Of a stretch of 64,000 nucleotides of DNA, positions 1-11,974 are shown one piece after another. The stretch covers positions 28,997,064-29,061,063 of the forward strand of contig OY741268.1 of the NCBI GenBank assembly GCA_963514095.1. The letters run 5' to 3'. Made by a program: the position numbers and the translations under genes. Under the pieces are notes generated by a model. It was not told the DNA's origin. It worked only from the letters and a program-made list of their open reading frames with translations, and did no database searches. Within the stretch, counting starts at the first letter, position 1. The number at the start of each line of letters is the position of its first letter. The stretch is from Eutrigla gurnardus. Taxonomy: Eukaryota > Chordata > Actinopteri > Perciformes > Triglidae.

Positions 1-180
1 CCAGATTCAGGGTGCCGTGTGAGGGAGGAAGGCTTGGGGAAGGTGGGGCTCTGTGGCCCCGTCACGGAGGATCCGGTCGGGGCCCGACGGCCTCCGTCAG
101 AGCAGCAGAGCTCGTTAGCCGGGGCTCAGACCGCCACGGCGAGATCTCGTTACCTCGGCGGACTCAGAATGGACCGTTAG
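1..180 (+). CDS. 3' terminal coding exon of an unidentified gene (partial)
   Basis: I do not recognise this gene. Frame 1 is open from the window edge to a TAG at 178-180 and would encode about 59 residues ending in RYLGGLRMDR. Most codons end in G or C, as in the confirmed exons of this window. A poly(A) signal follows at 305-310, so a plus-strand gene end is likely. Frame 3 is also open, to a TGA at 219-221, and would end in ILQQFHGV; I prefer frame 1 because of its third-position GC. No domain is visible in either frame, and the upstream exons lie outside the window. Confidence 0.4.
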   Translation, partial: PDSGCRVREEGLGKVGLCGPVTEDPVGARRPPSEQQSSLAGAQTATARSRYLGGLRMDR

Positions 181-304
181 ACGACGCTGCAGAGATTCTG
201 CAACAGTTTCATGGTGTTTGACCAGGATGTGTGCAATATATGTACTGTTGTGATTGCCGTTTGTTTATATGTTGGTTGTCATGACAGCGCATTAGGACAG
301 AAAA

Positions 305-310
305 AATAAA
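305..310 (+). terminator. poly(A) signal AATAAA of the partial gene at the left edge
   Basis: A canonical AATAAA lies about 125 bases after the frame-1 stop and 84 after the frame-3 stop. It fits a short 3' UTR. Confidence 0.5.
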
Positions 311-2867
311 TAAGTGAACGGAGTCGAGAGAAGGGGGCAATATTCAGAGAAAAGAAGTGGCAAATGTGTGAGTTTATAAATATATATAAACAAGTTGCTT
401 GGTTCTGCTATCACCGGATGTTTGCCGTTGCTATGACAACAAGTGAAAGCATCTTAGCTCAACCTCCCCGATCAATAAACAACCATAAAATGACAATTTG
501 TCCTCATATAAATAAAACCAACAATAAGCATCAACATCATCACCCTAAGGAGCTTAACGAATCACAACATTATTTAAAAACTGTGCTGCGTTCAAGAGTA
601 CGTGCATTTGTGGAATGGATCTTAATCTAGAACGACAGCAAAACCCAAATTAAGAAGACGTGCAGAGAGAAGTAGGAGGAAGAAGGGATGGCAAGATGAA
701 TATGAGGTTATTATATAAGATATATATGATAAACACAGCGTGGACATGATAGATGTTTGTGTTGCATATTTGATTGGAGTTATGGAGAAGAGGCGGGACT
801 AGACAAGTGAAAACTTCTTCCGACTCCTCATCGGACAAGCTGTTGTTTTTGATAACTTCATATATTAAGTTTGGTTTTATGTAAATCAATTTTACATGTT
901 CAAAATAAACTAAACACGTACGAATTGTAAAGTCACAACATTACTGAATAATCAGACGTCTTCTTGCTTCTTGTTGGAGCAGATAAGTCTGTCATATTTC
1001 CTGCTTGCTTGACTATCACAATAAAAGCCTCTGGCGACGGATCAGCAGGTCATCTCTGGCCTCGCCGTGATGGATCGCTGTGAAACCACGCGGCTTCAAT
1101 CCACGCCGTGTGTGCATGAATGCAACATGTGCCTACACCAGAAACCCAAATTTGTTCTCCCGTCTGATGGATCGCCTAAATGAGTGAGTCGCTGTCAACA
1201 CGCTCTCACTTTTGACAGAATTGATGTAAGAAATAAAATCTTTGTGCTATTTCTGTGCTGCATGGAGCCTCTGGTTTCCAGGCCGAGCTGCTGAGGAGAG
1301 AGCGTGATGGCCAGGTAGGGAGGGAAGCAGCTCTCTTGTGCTGCGGGTTACGATTGATGAGGCTCATTGTGGCAGCGCAGGAAGCTAATGAGTCAGAACC
1401 ACGCGTCAAGCTGTCGGGAAATCAAACCGAAACAACAACAACAGAAAAACCCCAATCTGCAACACCAAGCGAATGCAGAGGGAGACAGACACGCAGCTTA
1501 TGCCACGGATTCAACTGTAATCCACTTCCTTAACGTTATATTTCAGCTTCGGCACAAACTGAAAGTCAGCACATTTCCACTCAGAAACCAAACATGCCGC
1601 CCGGAGAACGAAGGAGCTCCTCTGACGGGAAACGATGCCGACAGAAACACAATGTCTGCTTCTTAATCTGCTTCTCAACTCTCCACAGCTCTGAACCATC
1701 CGGGACCAGACTAATGGACTCGCCACATCACAGCAGCGACCACAGAAACATCAATGCTTTCTGCAACATCTCCACTTTGATTGGTCGAAGTTTAAAGCTG
1801 CATTCGTTCACTGTTTTTGTCCACTAGGGGCAGCAGAGCAACCCATCAGACCCCATTCAGGTTCAATGTGTCCGTTTACAACCAAAAATCTGCAAAACTA
1901 ATGACATCACCTGCTTTTTCTTAAAGCTTGTGGGTTTTGTTCAGTCATACGATGCTTCGCCCGACAACTCATACAGGAGCAACGCACACTTTATAGTCGT
2001 TTAGCTCGTTTTGTAGTAATTTAGTGTCTCTTTGTCCCTCCTTTGCGTCTCTTTGTAGTTGTTTTGTGTTTCTTTGTATTCCTTTTGTCTCTTTGCACTT
2101 CGTGCCGTAGGAAAACACGAGCAGGAAAATCACCCTTCAGCTGCAGGGATGTTGATTTGGAGCAGACCGTGACCTCTGACCCCCCCAGCAGAGGCGGAGG
2201 AGGAGTCAACAGGAGAATATAAAAATAACATTGAATTCCACACATGCATGTTCAGAAGAAAGAATATTGACGTAAATCCTTTCCTCCGGGGATGGCAGCC
2301 CACCTCGCTGTCCTCCAGCTCCTTTCTTTATTACGACTCCATGGAGACGAGGGGAGATGAGAATACAACACACGACTTCTTCACATCGAGGCCATAACCG
2401 GAGTGTGATTGACAAACGAACAAGCAGTCTGAAGGCTCTCCTTTAGCCAGAAGGTTTCAAAGTGTGATGATACCGAGGAGTCCTCCAGGAAGAAACAGCT
2501 TAATATCTTAAATCTCAGTTAGTACCGTCTCTTCAGTGCCGCTGCTGCCCACCATCCAAAGGAAGCATCATCCGGAACCATTATCCACTTGTGAGTCTGA
2601 TTGGGAGTCATTTATTCTCTGCATCGCCCTGCGGGCCTCTCATCTACTTCGGTGAGCCTGCCCACCCGTTACAGGAAAGCACTCCACAACATTCGAGTGC
2701 CACTGTAATGCACAGATGACAACTTTTCCCCTCTTTCTCGACAATTCTGTCACTCTCACATGAAGGTCAGGGCTGTTTGTGATCTGGAAACCAGCCGGAG
2801 AGAAGCACGGAGGTCATCTTCATGGAGAGGCGACTTCAAAACTACTTCAGGAAAGGTAGAATCATAG

Positions 2868-3085
2868 ACTGTTTATAAAAAGAGGATGAAGTCATCGTGA
2901 TGTCACCCATTTTTAAAGCCTCAAATTCGGCGTTTTGGCCGTCGATTCCGATTTCCGTCCTGATCTTGGAATTTTTGCATCCAGTGAAGGAAGTGACCAT
3001 ATTTGGACTGTGTAGGAGCGACGGGTGGATCTGATGAACACAAGTGGCAGAGCGGCACCCTTACTGGAGCTGGATCCATGTGGAT
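2868..3085 (+). repeat. dispersed repeat family A, copy 1
   Basis: This shares a core with 5236-5397 and 8447-8646. The common part includes GGAAGTGACCATATTTGGAC, then GAGCGACGGGTGGATCTGA and an ACACAAG block. The most conserved stretch is about 75 bases. All three copies lie in the same orientation. The sequence just after it (3086-3185) is rich in GCTAAG/GTTAGC words and may be a further piece of the same element. Confidence 0.7.
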
Positions 3086-4359
3086 TCTGGTGTGAAGCTG
3101 CTAACAAAGTTAGCTTCATAATTAAAAATGTCCCTTTGTGTCCAGTCTTTATGCTAAGCTAGGCTAGTCTACTTAACGCACAAACATGAGAGTGGTTTAA
3201 AATCTAAGGGCAGAGAAAAAGCACTTTCAAAAATGCTTAAATTATTATCAGTTTTGATGTACGATATGCCAAATTAAACTTTTCTGAAAATAACTGTCAA
3301 TCATTGATTTGTTTAATTTTAGCAACAACAGAGACACGTGACGTGATCCAGCATGCAGCTGTTGTAGGCGGTAGGCTTTTCTTTTTTCTTCTTCTTCTTG
3401 TTAAACAGGCGGAAATGAGGCGTTCACACATTTATAGATCATCTCTGGTGATTGTGAACGGCGTCTGTCGGGACGGTGGGAGACGTGAGAGGAGGCGTGC
3501 ATGTTGGTGAATGTTTGCCCTGCAGCAAAAACGGTGTGTTTCTGTGCACATGTGTGGTTTTCATGAATAAATAACCACGGTGGAAACCTTTAAAGTCATA
3601 AAGGTGAAGAAACAGCAACGTGAGGAGGAAGAAAACATGAAGATGTTCTTATAATGATAATCAACCTACTTACTAATGAAAGCAGTGAAACAAGTGAGAT
3701 ATTTAATAAGAAGTAACGGGTTGTTAAATTAACGGAAATGTCTTTTATTTAAATGAACCTGTTTCACTGCAAACGCCAACATCTGAATTCATTCTAACTT
3801 TTCTTTTGTTTGGATGATTCATTTCATTTATTAGTCTATTTGTATCACTTTTCTTACATGTATATAACTAAGTATGTATGTACATATATTTAGCACTTCT
3901 TATTGTAATATACTCTATTTTAGCATATCATTATTTATTTTTATTTCTAAACTTTAGTTCTTTTTTATAAAAAAAGAAAATTGGGTTTGGGTTTGTTAAT
4001 CTTCGTTTATCTTTTTATTTTATTTTATTTATTTATTCATGTATTTATTTTCTCAGGACCAATGTCAGGGAATTACGACGGCGTATCAGGAAGGGAAAAA
4101 AAACGAGAGAGGTGGGCAATACTCACAGATAAAAAGTTGATTTTGGGATTTGCTACTTTATTATTTTATTTTGGCATTTATTTTTCTAATTAATCCATTC
4201 CAACGTGTGACAACACCTCGTTAAGGTCCTTAGGGTGATGATGTTGATGCTTATTATTAAGTCAAGCATCCGGTAAAGCATCTATTATAAAGTAGCAAAT
4301 CTGCAACTCTTTTTTCTTATAATATCACCCCTCTCTCTCGACTCTGGCCCTGAAACAGG

Positions 4360-4360
<1 letters not shown>

Positions 4361-4424
<64 letters not shown>
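4361..4424 (+). repeat. (AAT)n microsatellite
   Basis: About 21 uninterrupted AAT units. On the opposite strand it reads as a poly-isoleucine open frame, which is an artefact. Confidence 0.97.
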
Positions 4425-4808
4425 GGGAATGCTCCGTTAAAAAAAAAAAGTTTCAAAAAAGAAACAAGTAAGATTAAACTAATTTCATACTGAAACTGTT
4501 TTCTTTTATTCTCATTCTTGTATTGAATCCCTTCAAATGACATTTTTTTGCTCACCATGCAAAACCAGAAAAGAATAAGAACTGTGTCGTCGGGACGAGG
4601 CTCACAGCGATGTCCCAGCGGCAGACATGTTGGGAACACGATCCCAGTGTGTTCCCGCTCCGCTTCCCCAGTCTTCTTCCCCGGCACCCCCCCCTCGCCC
4701 CCGACCGGCAGCAGCAGATGTAGCCACATAACGCTTTACGGAGCCGTTTCTGCTGAGCCATGACAGAAAACAGGGTGACACCAGATAACCTTGGCATCAC
4801 TTTGACAC

Positions 4809-4811
<3 letters not shown>

Positions 4812-4899
<88 letters not shown>
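4812..4899 (+). repeat. (AC)n microsatellite
   Basis: About 44 uninterrupted AC units, typical of fish genomes and likely to vary in length between individuals. The Thr-His and Cys-Val open frames across it are artefacts. Confidence 0.98.
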
Positions 4900-4901
<2 letters not shown>

Positions 4902-5235
4902 CGGCATGTGTCACCATGTGTCATCGTTTTAAATCTCTGCAAGCAACGTGAAGTCGTGCGATCGGGACTGGAGGCCAATTTCAGGGTGCTGTGACTTTAT
5001 GAAAGCAAATGATAGAGAAAATAATCCCTTTAAAAACATCTTCAGCACCAAGCAGACTGTTCCAGAGCCCTCCAGGTATTTTAGCCAGCCGTTAGAGACT
5101 TCAGCAGATAACAAAACAAAGAGTGCTTCCCAAATCCCAGAAGATTATTACACCTAATGGATCGTGTTGCTGTGACGAGGATCCTTCCTGTAATGTTCCC
5201 ACTTTAAACCAGCATCGTCTTATTAAAGGGGGCGA

Positions 5236-5397
5236 CAACATACACTCTTTTTATAAAAGAAGTGCACGTTGGTTTGTGGACCTCGGTGTTGAAGCCTCGA
5301 GTTGCAGTCCCAATCTTGGAATTATTGCAACCAGTGAAAGGAAGTGACCATATTTGGACTGTGGAGGAGCGACGGGTGGATCTGACCAACACAAGTC
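5236..5397 (+). repeat. dispersed repeat family A, copy 2
   Basis: It shares the GGAAGTGACCATATTTGGAC and GAGCGACGGGTGGATCTGA blocks with copy 1. It is cut short on the right, ending soon after ACACAAG, and its left part has diverged. Confidence 0.7.
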
Positions 5398-7127
5398 ATC
5401 CTAGAGGCTAATTGCTCAGTTAGTGACATTCAGTTGTACATTACTTTTCAAGATGAATTGTGAGATACTCCACATAATAGGGAAAAATAATTATCACTAA
5501 ACAGCATGACATCATAGTAATATTGTTAATTGAGCATTTTTAAAAGATATTAAAAGTTAAACATGATATATTTGTGAGTAAGCTAAAAGAAATTCAGCTC
5601 TTTATCAACCCATCATCTCTCCATTTATCTAGACATGAATGTGAAGTCATTAAAAAAGTATATATATATATAATATTATTGTTTAATATGTATTTTGTTT
5701 ACTGCCTTTTCAGTAAAAGGGACAAAATGAAGGAACTCACTGTCAGACACCTGAAATTGTGACTAATTCAGCAACAATCTTGTGCTGAAATTTAGTTTTT
5801 ACACTGTGCTCTCTCTCTCTCTCTGAATTATATTCTTATTTATATGTATGTTTTTATAGTTTAATAATGTTAATCTGTATTATTATTTTTAAACAAAAGC
5901 CCTACTAGGGACAAAAAATTAAGAAAAAAAATAGCTTTGGCTAAAACATCAGATGACTGTTTCCAGCTTATGTTTTTGTATCGGCCCCTATTCAAATAAA
6001 CTGTATATATAATAAATAAATAAATATGGGACACTGCTGTGATTCTGGCAAGATAAACGTCCTATATAACATAAAATAAGCAGGCTGTTCCTGTTCTACA
6101 GCACTGAATCTGCTGATGGTTCAGTTTCTCCTCAGAGCATCTCCACATCAAGGTTACACTGAAGGATTCAAACCGACGCCTGTGGACAACCTGAGGACCG
6201 CCAGCATTACAAGGGAGCCGGTTAACGAGCAAAGCATCATTACCTTCGCTTGCAATCTGATGCTAAACTGGGTTTTCTTTGTCCCACACACACTTCCATA
6301 CAAAACACTATGATTCTATTGAAACCGGCATGGTTTTTGATCCATCGAAGCTCCGCCTCCGTTTCCTGGCCTGATTGCTGCGAAGATCTTCGCTTCATTT
6401 CGCCTCTTTATTGAGGCAGCCGCTGTATAAATAGGCTGGCTGGAAATAGACCGTCACTCTCAGAGGAGCGTCTCAGGAGACGGCCTGGACCGACGGCCAG
6501 GTTTCCAACAGCGAGGTAGATGTAGGCCACATGACAGACACACATCTGGACTTCTGTGGAATCCCTTCACACGTCCAGAAGAAGAAGTCGTAGACAGGGA
6601 AACAGCCTTTCAGAGGAAACTTTGATGCACCAAAAAATGTTTTCCTTCCCTCCTGCAGCCAAAAAACATTTATTCATTTAATATCCATTTACTCTTCTAT
6701 GCCTCATTTACCGTGTGCCATGGCGTCCATATGCAGTTATCCTCTGCAGAGTGTGCAGGTCTGTTTATCCCAGATCTGAGTAATGCTAATCATTACGTTG
6801 TACATGAGCGGACATGTTTTCCCCAAAGACTTACGTGTTCCTCACGAGGCGCTAAAGGAAAGATCATCTCAACAATATCCATCAGATATATCCGAAGACA
6901 ATGCAACCCCTGGGAATAACGTCTGAACTTCCTGATTAGATTCATTTTTATTTTTTATTCGGCCTGCAAAGCGCCATCTGTGTATGTACATAAAAATATG
7001 TACCGTTTTAATAGGAAGGATGTTATTTTTTATGTTATGGTGGGAGCAGGCTGTATCATTTTATAATGTAAGAAAGGAAAACAGTTGCATATTTGATATT
7101 TTCAGCAGACGCAGAGCAAAATTCACA

Positions 7128-7813
7128 TTAAAGTTCCAGTCGGCAACATGTTTTTGATCATATTCACTGAAGCCGACACTACGCTCCGATAGAACAACAT
7201 AAATCATCAGGTTTTAGAAAAAAAAGTACGTAGAGCCGGTTTGTTTTGCAAAAAATCGACGGATCATCCTGTCCAATCAGCACGCAGGGCTGTGTTCGTG
7301 CACACAGAGAGCCCCTCCCCCCTCGGGTCGTACCACTATCACAGGGGGGAGGCGGAGGGAAGTAGCAACAAGCTTCCAATTCCTCGTTAAAAAGCCAAAG
7401 GAGGAGGTCCAAAACAACCAAGGAAAAGAAAACACCGGTGGAAAAGAAGGACAAAAAGAAAGATGGCGACGGTGCCCGTGATAAAACCAGAGTCAACATC
7501 GGACCCGCGTTTCAAAGGTGGCGTGATCTAAGGGAGTTCAAAGGGCACAAAGTCGAGGGGGAGGAGCTCGGTGGTCGTGGGGGAGGAGCTTGGTGGTCGT
7601 GGAGGAGGAGCTCGGTGGTCTTGGGGGAGGAGCTCGGTGGTCGTGGGGGAGGAGCTTGGTGGTCATGGGGGAGGAGCTCGGTGGTCGTGGGGGAGGAGCT
7701 CGGTGGTCGTGGGGGAGGAGCTCGTGGTCATGGGGGAGGAGCGTGAGAGTTGTAAACATTCAAAATCTGACAGAGTGCCCTCGATCCGCCAGATTTGCCG
7801 ACTGGGACTTTAA
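7128..7813. mobile_element. putative non-autonomous DNA transposon with 19-bp terminal inverted repeats
   Basis: The left end TTAAAGTTCCAGTCGGCAA (7128-7146) is the reverse complement of the right end TTGCCGACTGGGACTTTAA (7795-7813) with one mismatch. The outermost four bases are TTAA on both sides, as expected if TTAA were the target duplication. No transposase frame is present, and the 686-bp interior contains a 22-bp minisatellite. The size and missing ORF point to a MITE-like element. The superfamily is not assigned, since the ends after TTAA do not match a piggyBac terminus that I can vouch for. Confidence 0.55.
7556..7745 (+). repeat. 22-bp minisatellite, about 8-9 copies
   Basis: The unit resembles GGAGGAGCTCGGTGGTCGTGGG, with scattered C/T and G/A differences and one short copy near 7721-7742. 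The unit length is not a multiple of three, so all frames across it stay open. The resulting Gly/Arg/Ser-rich ORFs on both strands are not evidence of a gene. The G-rich strand has several GGTGG and GGGGG runs and could form quadruplexes. Confidence 0.9.
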
Positions 7814-8446
7814 TTTGGAGTCATAGAATCTAATATTCATCTCTTTTAGCTCTATTTTGGTCTCCACCAACTCCCAAGGGAAATATTTTGCTCTTTGGCT
7901 GCTAAACATTCAACAATGTTCACCAGTTGCCCACGTCGATGCTGATACCGGTGGTCGGGCTGGAAGATTAATGCATTTACTTACTTACCAGAGACACTAT
8001 TAATATTAATAACATTTTCACTTCCCACCTCCGTGTAAATGTTCCGGAGTTAGCTAATGAGCTCATTTCCATCCGTACTCCCTGGGTAAATTAGCCTCCG
8101 ACTTTTCTAAATGGTGCTTTTATGCTGCATTTGCCAAATAAAAACTGCTTTTTGATCGTGGATTGGATTAATTTAGTGGTGGTGTCATGTTGGCACAAAG
8201 AGACAGAGATGGAGAGAAATTCTCAGAGGAGTAAAATGGCTGCTGAGAGGAATCTAACCCAAATCTCCTTCATTTTCCGTCCCTCGAGTGGCGCGGCGCA
8301 TCAAGGGGAACTGATTTTCATGCAATTGTCTTCTGATTAAAATCTAATCTATTCTTACACCTCGGTGATGAGACCGTCTTCGTTAGAAGTGTTCCTTAAA
8401 AAATCAGGACTTTCAGCACCAGACGATGCATTTGAAGCATAAACGG

Positions 8447-8646
8447 TTTCTAAGAAGTGGACGTCGTCATGGTAACATCATCCGTTGGTTTTATGGACTG
8501 CGGGTTTGAAAGTTCGCCATCTTGGATTGTTTTGCAACCATGAAAGGAAGTGACCATATTTGGACTGCGGGGTGAGCGACGGGTGGATCTGATGAACACA
8601 AGCCTGCAGAGCGCCACCCTTACTGGATCTGGATCCATCTGGATTC
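8447..8646 (+). repeat. dispersed repeat family A, copy 3
   Basis: This shares about 100 bases with copy 1, from GGAAGTGACCATATTTGGAC to the GGATTCTGG end, including the ACCCTTACTGGA block. A tRNA-derived SINE abuts its right end. Confidence 0.7.
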
Positions 8647-8830
8647 TGGGGATTTAGCTCAGGTGCTAGACTGGGTCAGTTATTAATGGAAGAGTTGGCA
8701 GTTTGAACCCCAGCCCTACATGCCAAGGTGTCCTTGAGCAAGACACAAATCCCCAAATTGCCTCCGAAATGCAAATCAGGGGACTGTTCCCCTTAGAGAT
8801 GGTTAAATGTCCACAGGAGCACTTTTTACA
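8647..8830 (+). mobile_element. tRNA-derived SINE
   Basis: A tRNA-like head carries an A-box-like TTAGCTCAGGTGCTAGA near 8654-8670 and a B-box-like GTTTGAACCCC at 8701-8711. It is followed by the block around AAGGTGTCCTTGAGCAAGACAC that fish tRNA SINEs commonly carry after the head. It is not a functional tRNA gene: the acceptor stem does not close and the A/B-box arms are degraded. The right boundary is approximate. Confidence 0.7.
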
Positions 8831-9101
8831 AGGTTAATCAGATTTTCTCTTTAATCCCACTGGAAAGAAAACAAATATCAAAGTAAAATCATTAAACACT
8901 TTTATTAACCTGAGGCAATTAAACATGGTTTAAATGAAGTAAAAACATTTTGGGCCAAGGTGAAAGAGCTCATTATCCTTCGTCATTAGAGGTTTTTGTC
9001 TGTGAGGTGGATCCTCAATAGTCTCAATGGCAGTTCATTTTCCTGAGGTGTGATCCACGTACGACACATTTGTCACCAAAGTGCTTCCTATTAGAGTTGT
9101 T

Positions 9102-9129
9102 CCGATTCTGATACCGGTATCAGAATCGG
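9102..9129. repeat. 28-bp perfect palindrome
   Basis: The left arm CCGATTCTGATACC is followed immediately, without a spacer, by its exact reverse complement GGTATCAGAATCGG. A further GGTATCGG-like word follows near 9129. Similar ATACCGGTATCGG motifs are common in fish interspersed repeats, so this is probably a remnant of one. Confidence 0.85.
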
Positions 9130-10459
9130 TATCGGGAGGGGAAAATGGTATCGGAACATCTCTACTTCCTTTTGTTGTAAACTGGAGATGGTAAGAGGAG
9201 GGAACTGTTGAACATGCCGAGGCAACGTTCCCACAACACTGCAGCCGGAACACAAAACTCCATTTCATTTCATTTCATTTCACACGTTAAATCCTTTCCC
9301 CCTTGAGACGTCCTTCTGCTGCCAAACAGTCACCCGAGTATCCGGATACAGACAGCATTTCCTCCAGACAGGACCGGTCCGCTGTCTGCTAACGAGTTTT
9401 TAATTATATGAGGATTAATTCTGTTGGGGATCAAAGCCGACAGGCATGGACGGACCCCCCCCCCAAAAAAAAAATATGCAGTGGTACATTCCCACAACCA
9501 GAAGAACTGTCACAAGAACATCTATTTCCAAATGGAAATGTTTAGTCATATTGATTTTAAATTTAGACGGTATCCTCTTTAAAGACTCTGTGTCAAATAT
9601 GTTTATAAGTAAAGTAAAGTGAAAAGTTCTTTACATAAAAAAAACAAGCACTAACTGAGCTGGCTCTGCCAATAGATAGACATTTGGGGGATTTGAATAA
9701 TGTCTCTGTTCTATCGGTTCTTTATGTCAAGCAGTAAATAATGATTCAGAGTAAAGCGGCTTCTGAGCGTCTTATATTTAGAACATGCGTTTCCAAATTC
9801 CCAATTCATGGTGCTAATAATGAATTCAATTAAACAGATCGTCGTCTTTGAGGACAGCAAAGGAAGAACATAATACCAATTATAATCAATTGGGCACATT
9901 CATTGAATTCTGAGGCTTTGCCAATAACAGCTGTTCCAATATTAATTTTCATAATACTTGACAAAAATACCCATGTGAGACAGAAAGTGAAGACTTTTAA
10001 CAGCTGATGACACAAATGCAAAGGCTTTAGAGGCCAATGAGATGCTGTTAATACAAGAAACAGACGTGTCTCTGCTGGCTGTGAGAAAATATTACACCTG
10101 AGAATTTAACTAAATCAATGACAACCCTAAACTGGAGAAAATCAACCTCCACCGCTGCAATAGAACCACAATAGAACTACAATAGAAAGAATGAGTGTGG
10201 TGGTCAGCAGCCTTTATTCAAAAAAGGAAGAGGAGCTCAGATTGTCTTCATTGTGGAAGATCAGCAAATTAAACTTGACTTACATGGATGAAAAAGGCAA
10301 AAGCAGAAAGTACAGGACAGAAGGCCCCGACCTTTAATCCATCCATTTACAAACACTTTCTTCATGTATGTGAATCTGTTTCTTTTGGGATTATTTTAAA
10401 TGAAAATCGAGCTGATTACATGCAGGAGGACACCTCCGGTTCTGAAAAGTGAAGCCAAC

Positions 10460-10600
10460 ACTGAAGTGCCTTAAACTTGCATTCTCTCTGCTGGCCACCA
10501 GGGGGTGACTGCTCTCTGATTGTATAGAAGTATATGAGAAAATGACCATATTCTCTCTTGATTATCTCCGTAAACATGAGTTTAAAATGATCTTTGTCGA
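10460..10600 (+). repeat. dispersed repeat family B (CTCF-core repeat), copy 1
   Basis: It matches the reverse complement of the tandem array at 47.65-48.08 kb and the copy at 58.35-58.49 kb. Shared blocks are ATTCTCTCTGCTGGCCACCA, TTGTATAGAAG, ATGAGAAAATG and AAACATGAGTTT. The CTCF-like core at 10492-10510 reads TGGCCACCAGGGGGTGACT, with one C-to-T change from the array version. Confidence 0.75.
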
Positions 10601-11483
10601 GATTACGGTTTAGACTTTACACCTACAACTCAGAATAAGAGCAAACACAAATCACTGACAATCCTCAACTTCCCCTGTGTGACTTTATCCTGTGGCCTTT
10701 CGTCAACAGGTGAAACCTGCTTGGGTGTCATCATGTGACCAAAGTATCAGGTCATGTGATTAAAGGCAGTTATTTTTCTTGAAAGCTTGACAGCAAGCGA
10801 GCCTTGTGTGAACATTCAATTATCACATTCGCATTTACGGGGATCCCTGAACGGCCGACCGTCTTGTCAAGTCCATAAACGCATCACTTGTAATCAAGAT
10901 TTAATTAGGACTAATTATTTTTGTATTCACACATGAGCAGACTCAAAACTAGTTGTCTGTTCAGACATGTTTTCTTTTATCTGGTCATATACAGACGTGC
11001 ATCTTGTGTCTGTTTAAGGTGGTGGCGTTAATTACGTTTAAAGAACGGCTTTCGATGTCATTATGCACATAAGGCTGAATGTTCACCTCTTATATAACGC
11101 CGAATATCCACTGTCTTTGAGCTACAACGCGGAGGAGGCAGAGGCAATCTGTAATTCTCTAACAAGCCATGCAACGCTGCAAGAAACCAGCTGCTTACCA
11201 GCTTATCTTCATATCGTGACACACTCACACTGTATGCACAACAACTTCATGGGAACCGCCACTCAAAGGGACTGGCTTTAGAAACTTATAGAAAACTAGT
11301 CCGGCCACATCGTTCGTGAAGATGGGACAACTATTACGCAAAAGTTGGAAATGTAAAGCACCTAATGAGGTTGATTTATGTCGCTGACAAGCAACGGATT
11401 CTTAAAATCTGAATAAAACATCCTCTCTTCCTTACACAACGTGCCCTTTTAGCGATGTGGAGAGAGAGCCAACTCTTCCCCTC

Positions 11484-11484
<1 letters not shown>

Positions 11485-11515
<31 letters not shown>
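11485..11515 (+). repeat. (GT)n microsatellite
   Basis: About 15 GT units. A shorter (AC)n run lies at about 11651-11668. Confidence 0.95.
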
Positions 11516-11519
<4 letters not shown>

Positions 11520-11960
11520 TTAGCCTGACAATCTGACACCGGGATTTCCTACAAGCAAGTGTAGAGCGTGGGCTGCTTTGTTGAGCTGAGATGTGCAGGG
11601 TCATGTGTGGATGCGTGGGAGGGAATGTACAGTATCAGGATCTAAGTATACACACACACACACACACTTAAATCTGAGTTTCTCTACAAAGAAAAGTGAA
11701 GAAAAGACAATTCAACACAGCAAATATTGTTTGCCTTTGACAAATTGCATGATGTGTGTCTGCCATCTAGTGGAGAATGACTACGACTGTCCCAAATATT
11801 TATGTATGTATGTGTTATTGTGTGCTTGTGATCTCTGTGTGATTTGTTGTTTGACATGTACAGCACCATATATAATAATACCTTAATCACCTAAACGCAC
11901 ACAAACCATGAATTCTAAAGTAAAATAGGCGAATTACCGAGAGACCGTGAAGGCAACGCG

Positions 11961-11974
11961 GTTACCCAGGCAAC
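11961..11974. promoter_or_regulatory. X-box (RFX site) upstream of cfap100
   Basis: GTTACCCAGGCAAC matches the X-box consensus GTNRCC-N(0-3)-RGYAAC exactly, with a two-base spacer. RFX factors use X-boxes to switch on cilia genes. This one lies about 700 bases upstream of the cfap100 start codon and just upstream of a plausible noncoding first exon (possible donor after 12037). Its role is inferred from position and match. Confidence 0.7.

Larger units (their letters stand above)
331..11940. other. intergenic region, repeat-rich, no gene supported
   Basis: No stretch combines an open frame, splice sites and a recognisable protein. The open frames here are short, AT-rich or made of simple repeats. 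What can be named is listed separately: two long microsatellites, a 22-bp minisatellite inside a TIR-flanked element, three copies of one dispersed repeat, a tRNA-derived SINE, a 28-bp palindrome and a CTCF-core-bearing repeat. Distal regulatory elements could be present but cannot be seen without comparison. Confidence 0.6.

Noticed and set aside
4325..4978. Several ORFs of 63-134 codons on both strands
   Set aside because: They are read through the (AAT)n and (AC)n microsatellites and consist of poly-Ile, Thr-His or Cys-Val. They show no start context, splice sites or homology.
7438..7826. Overlapping Gly/Arg/Ser-rich ORFs
   Set aside because: The 22-bp minisatellite keeps every frame open because 22 is not a multiple of three. 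This is not a coding signal.
8647..8720. Possible tRNA gene
   Set aside because: A- and B-box-like words are present, but the cloverleaf does not close and the sequence continues into a SINE body.
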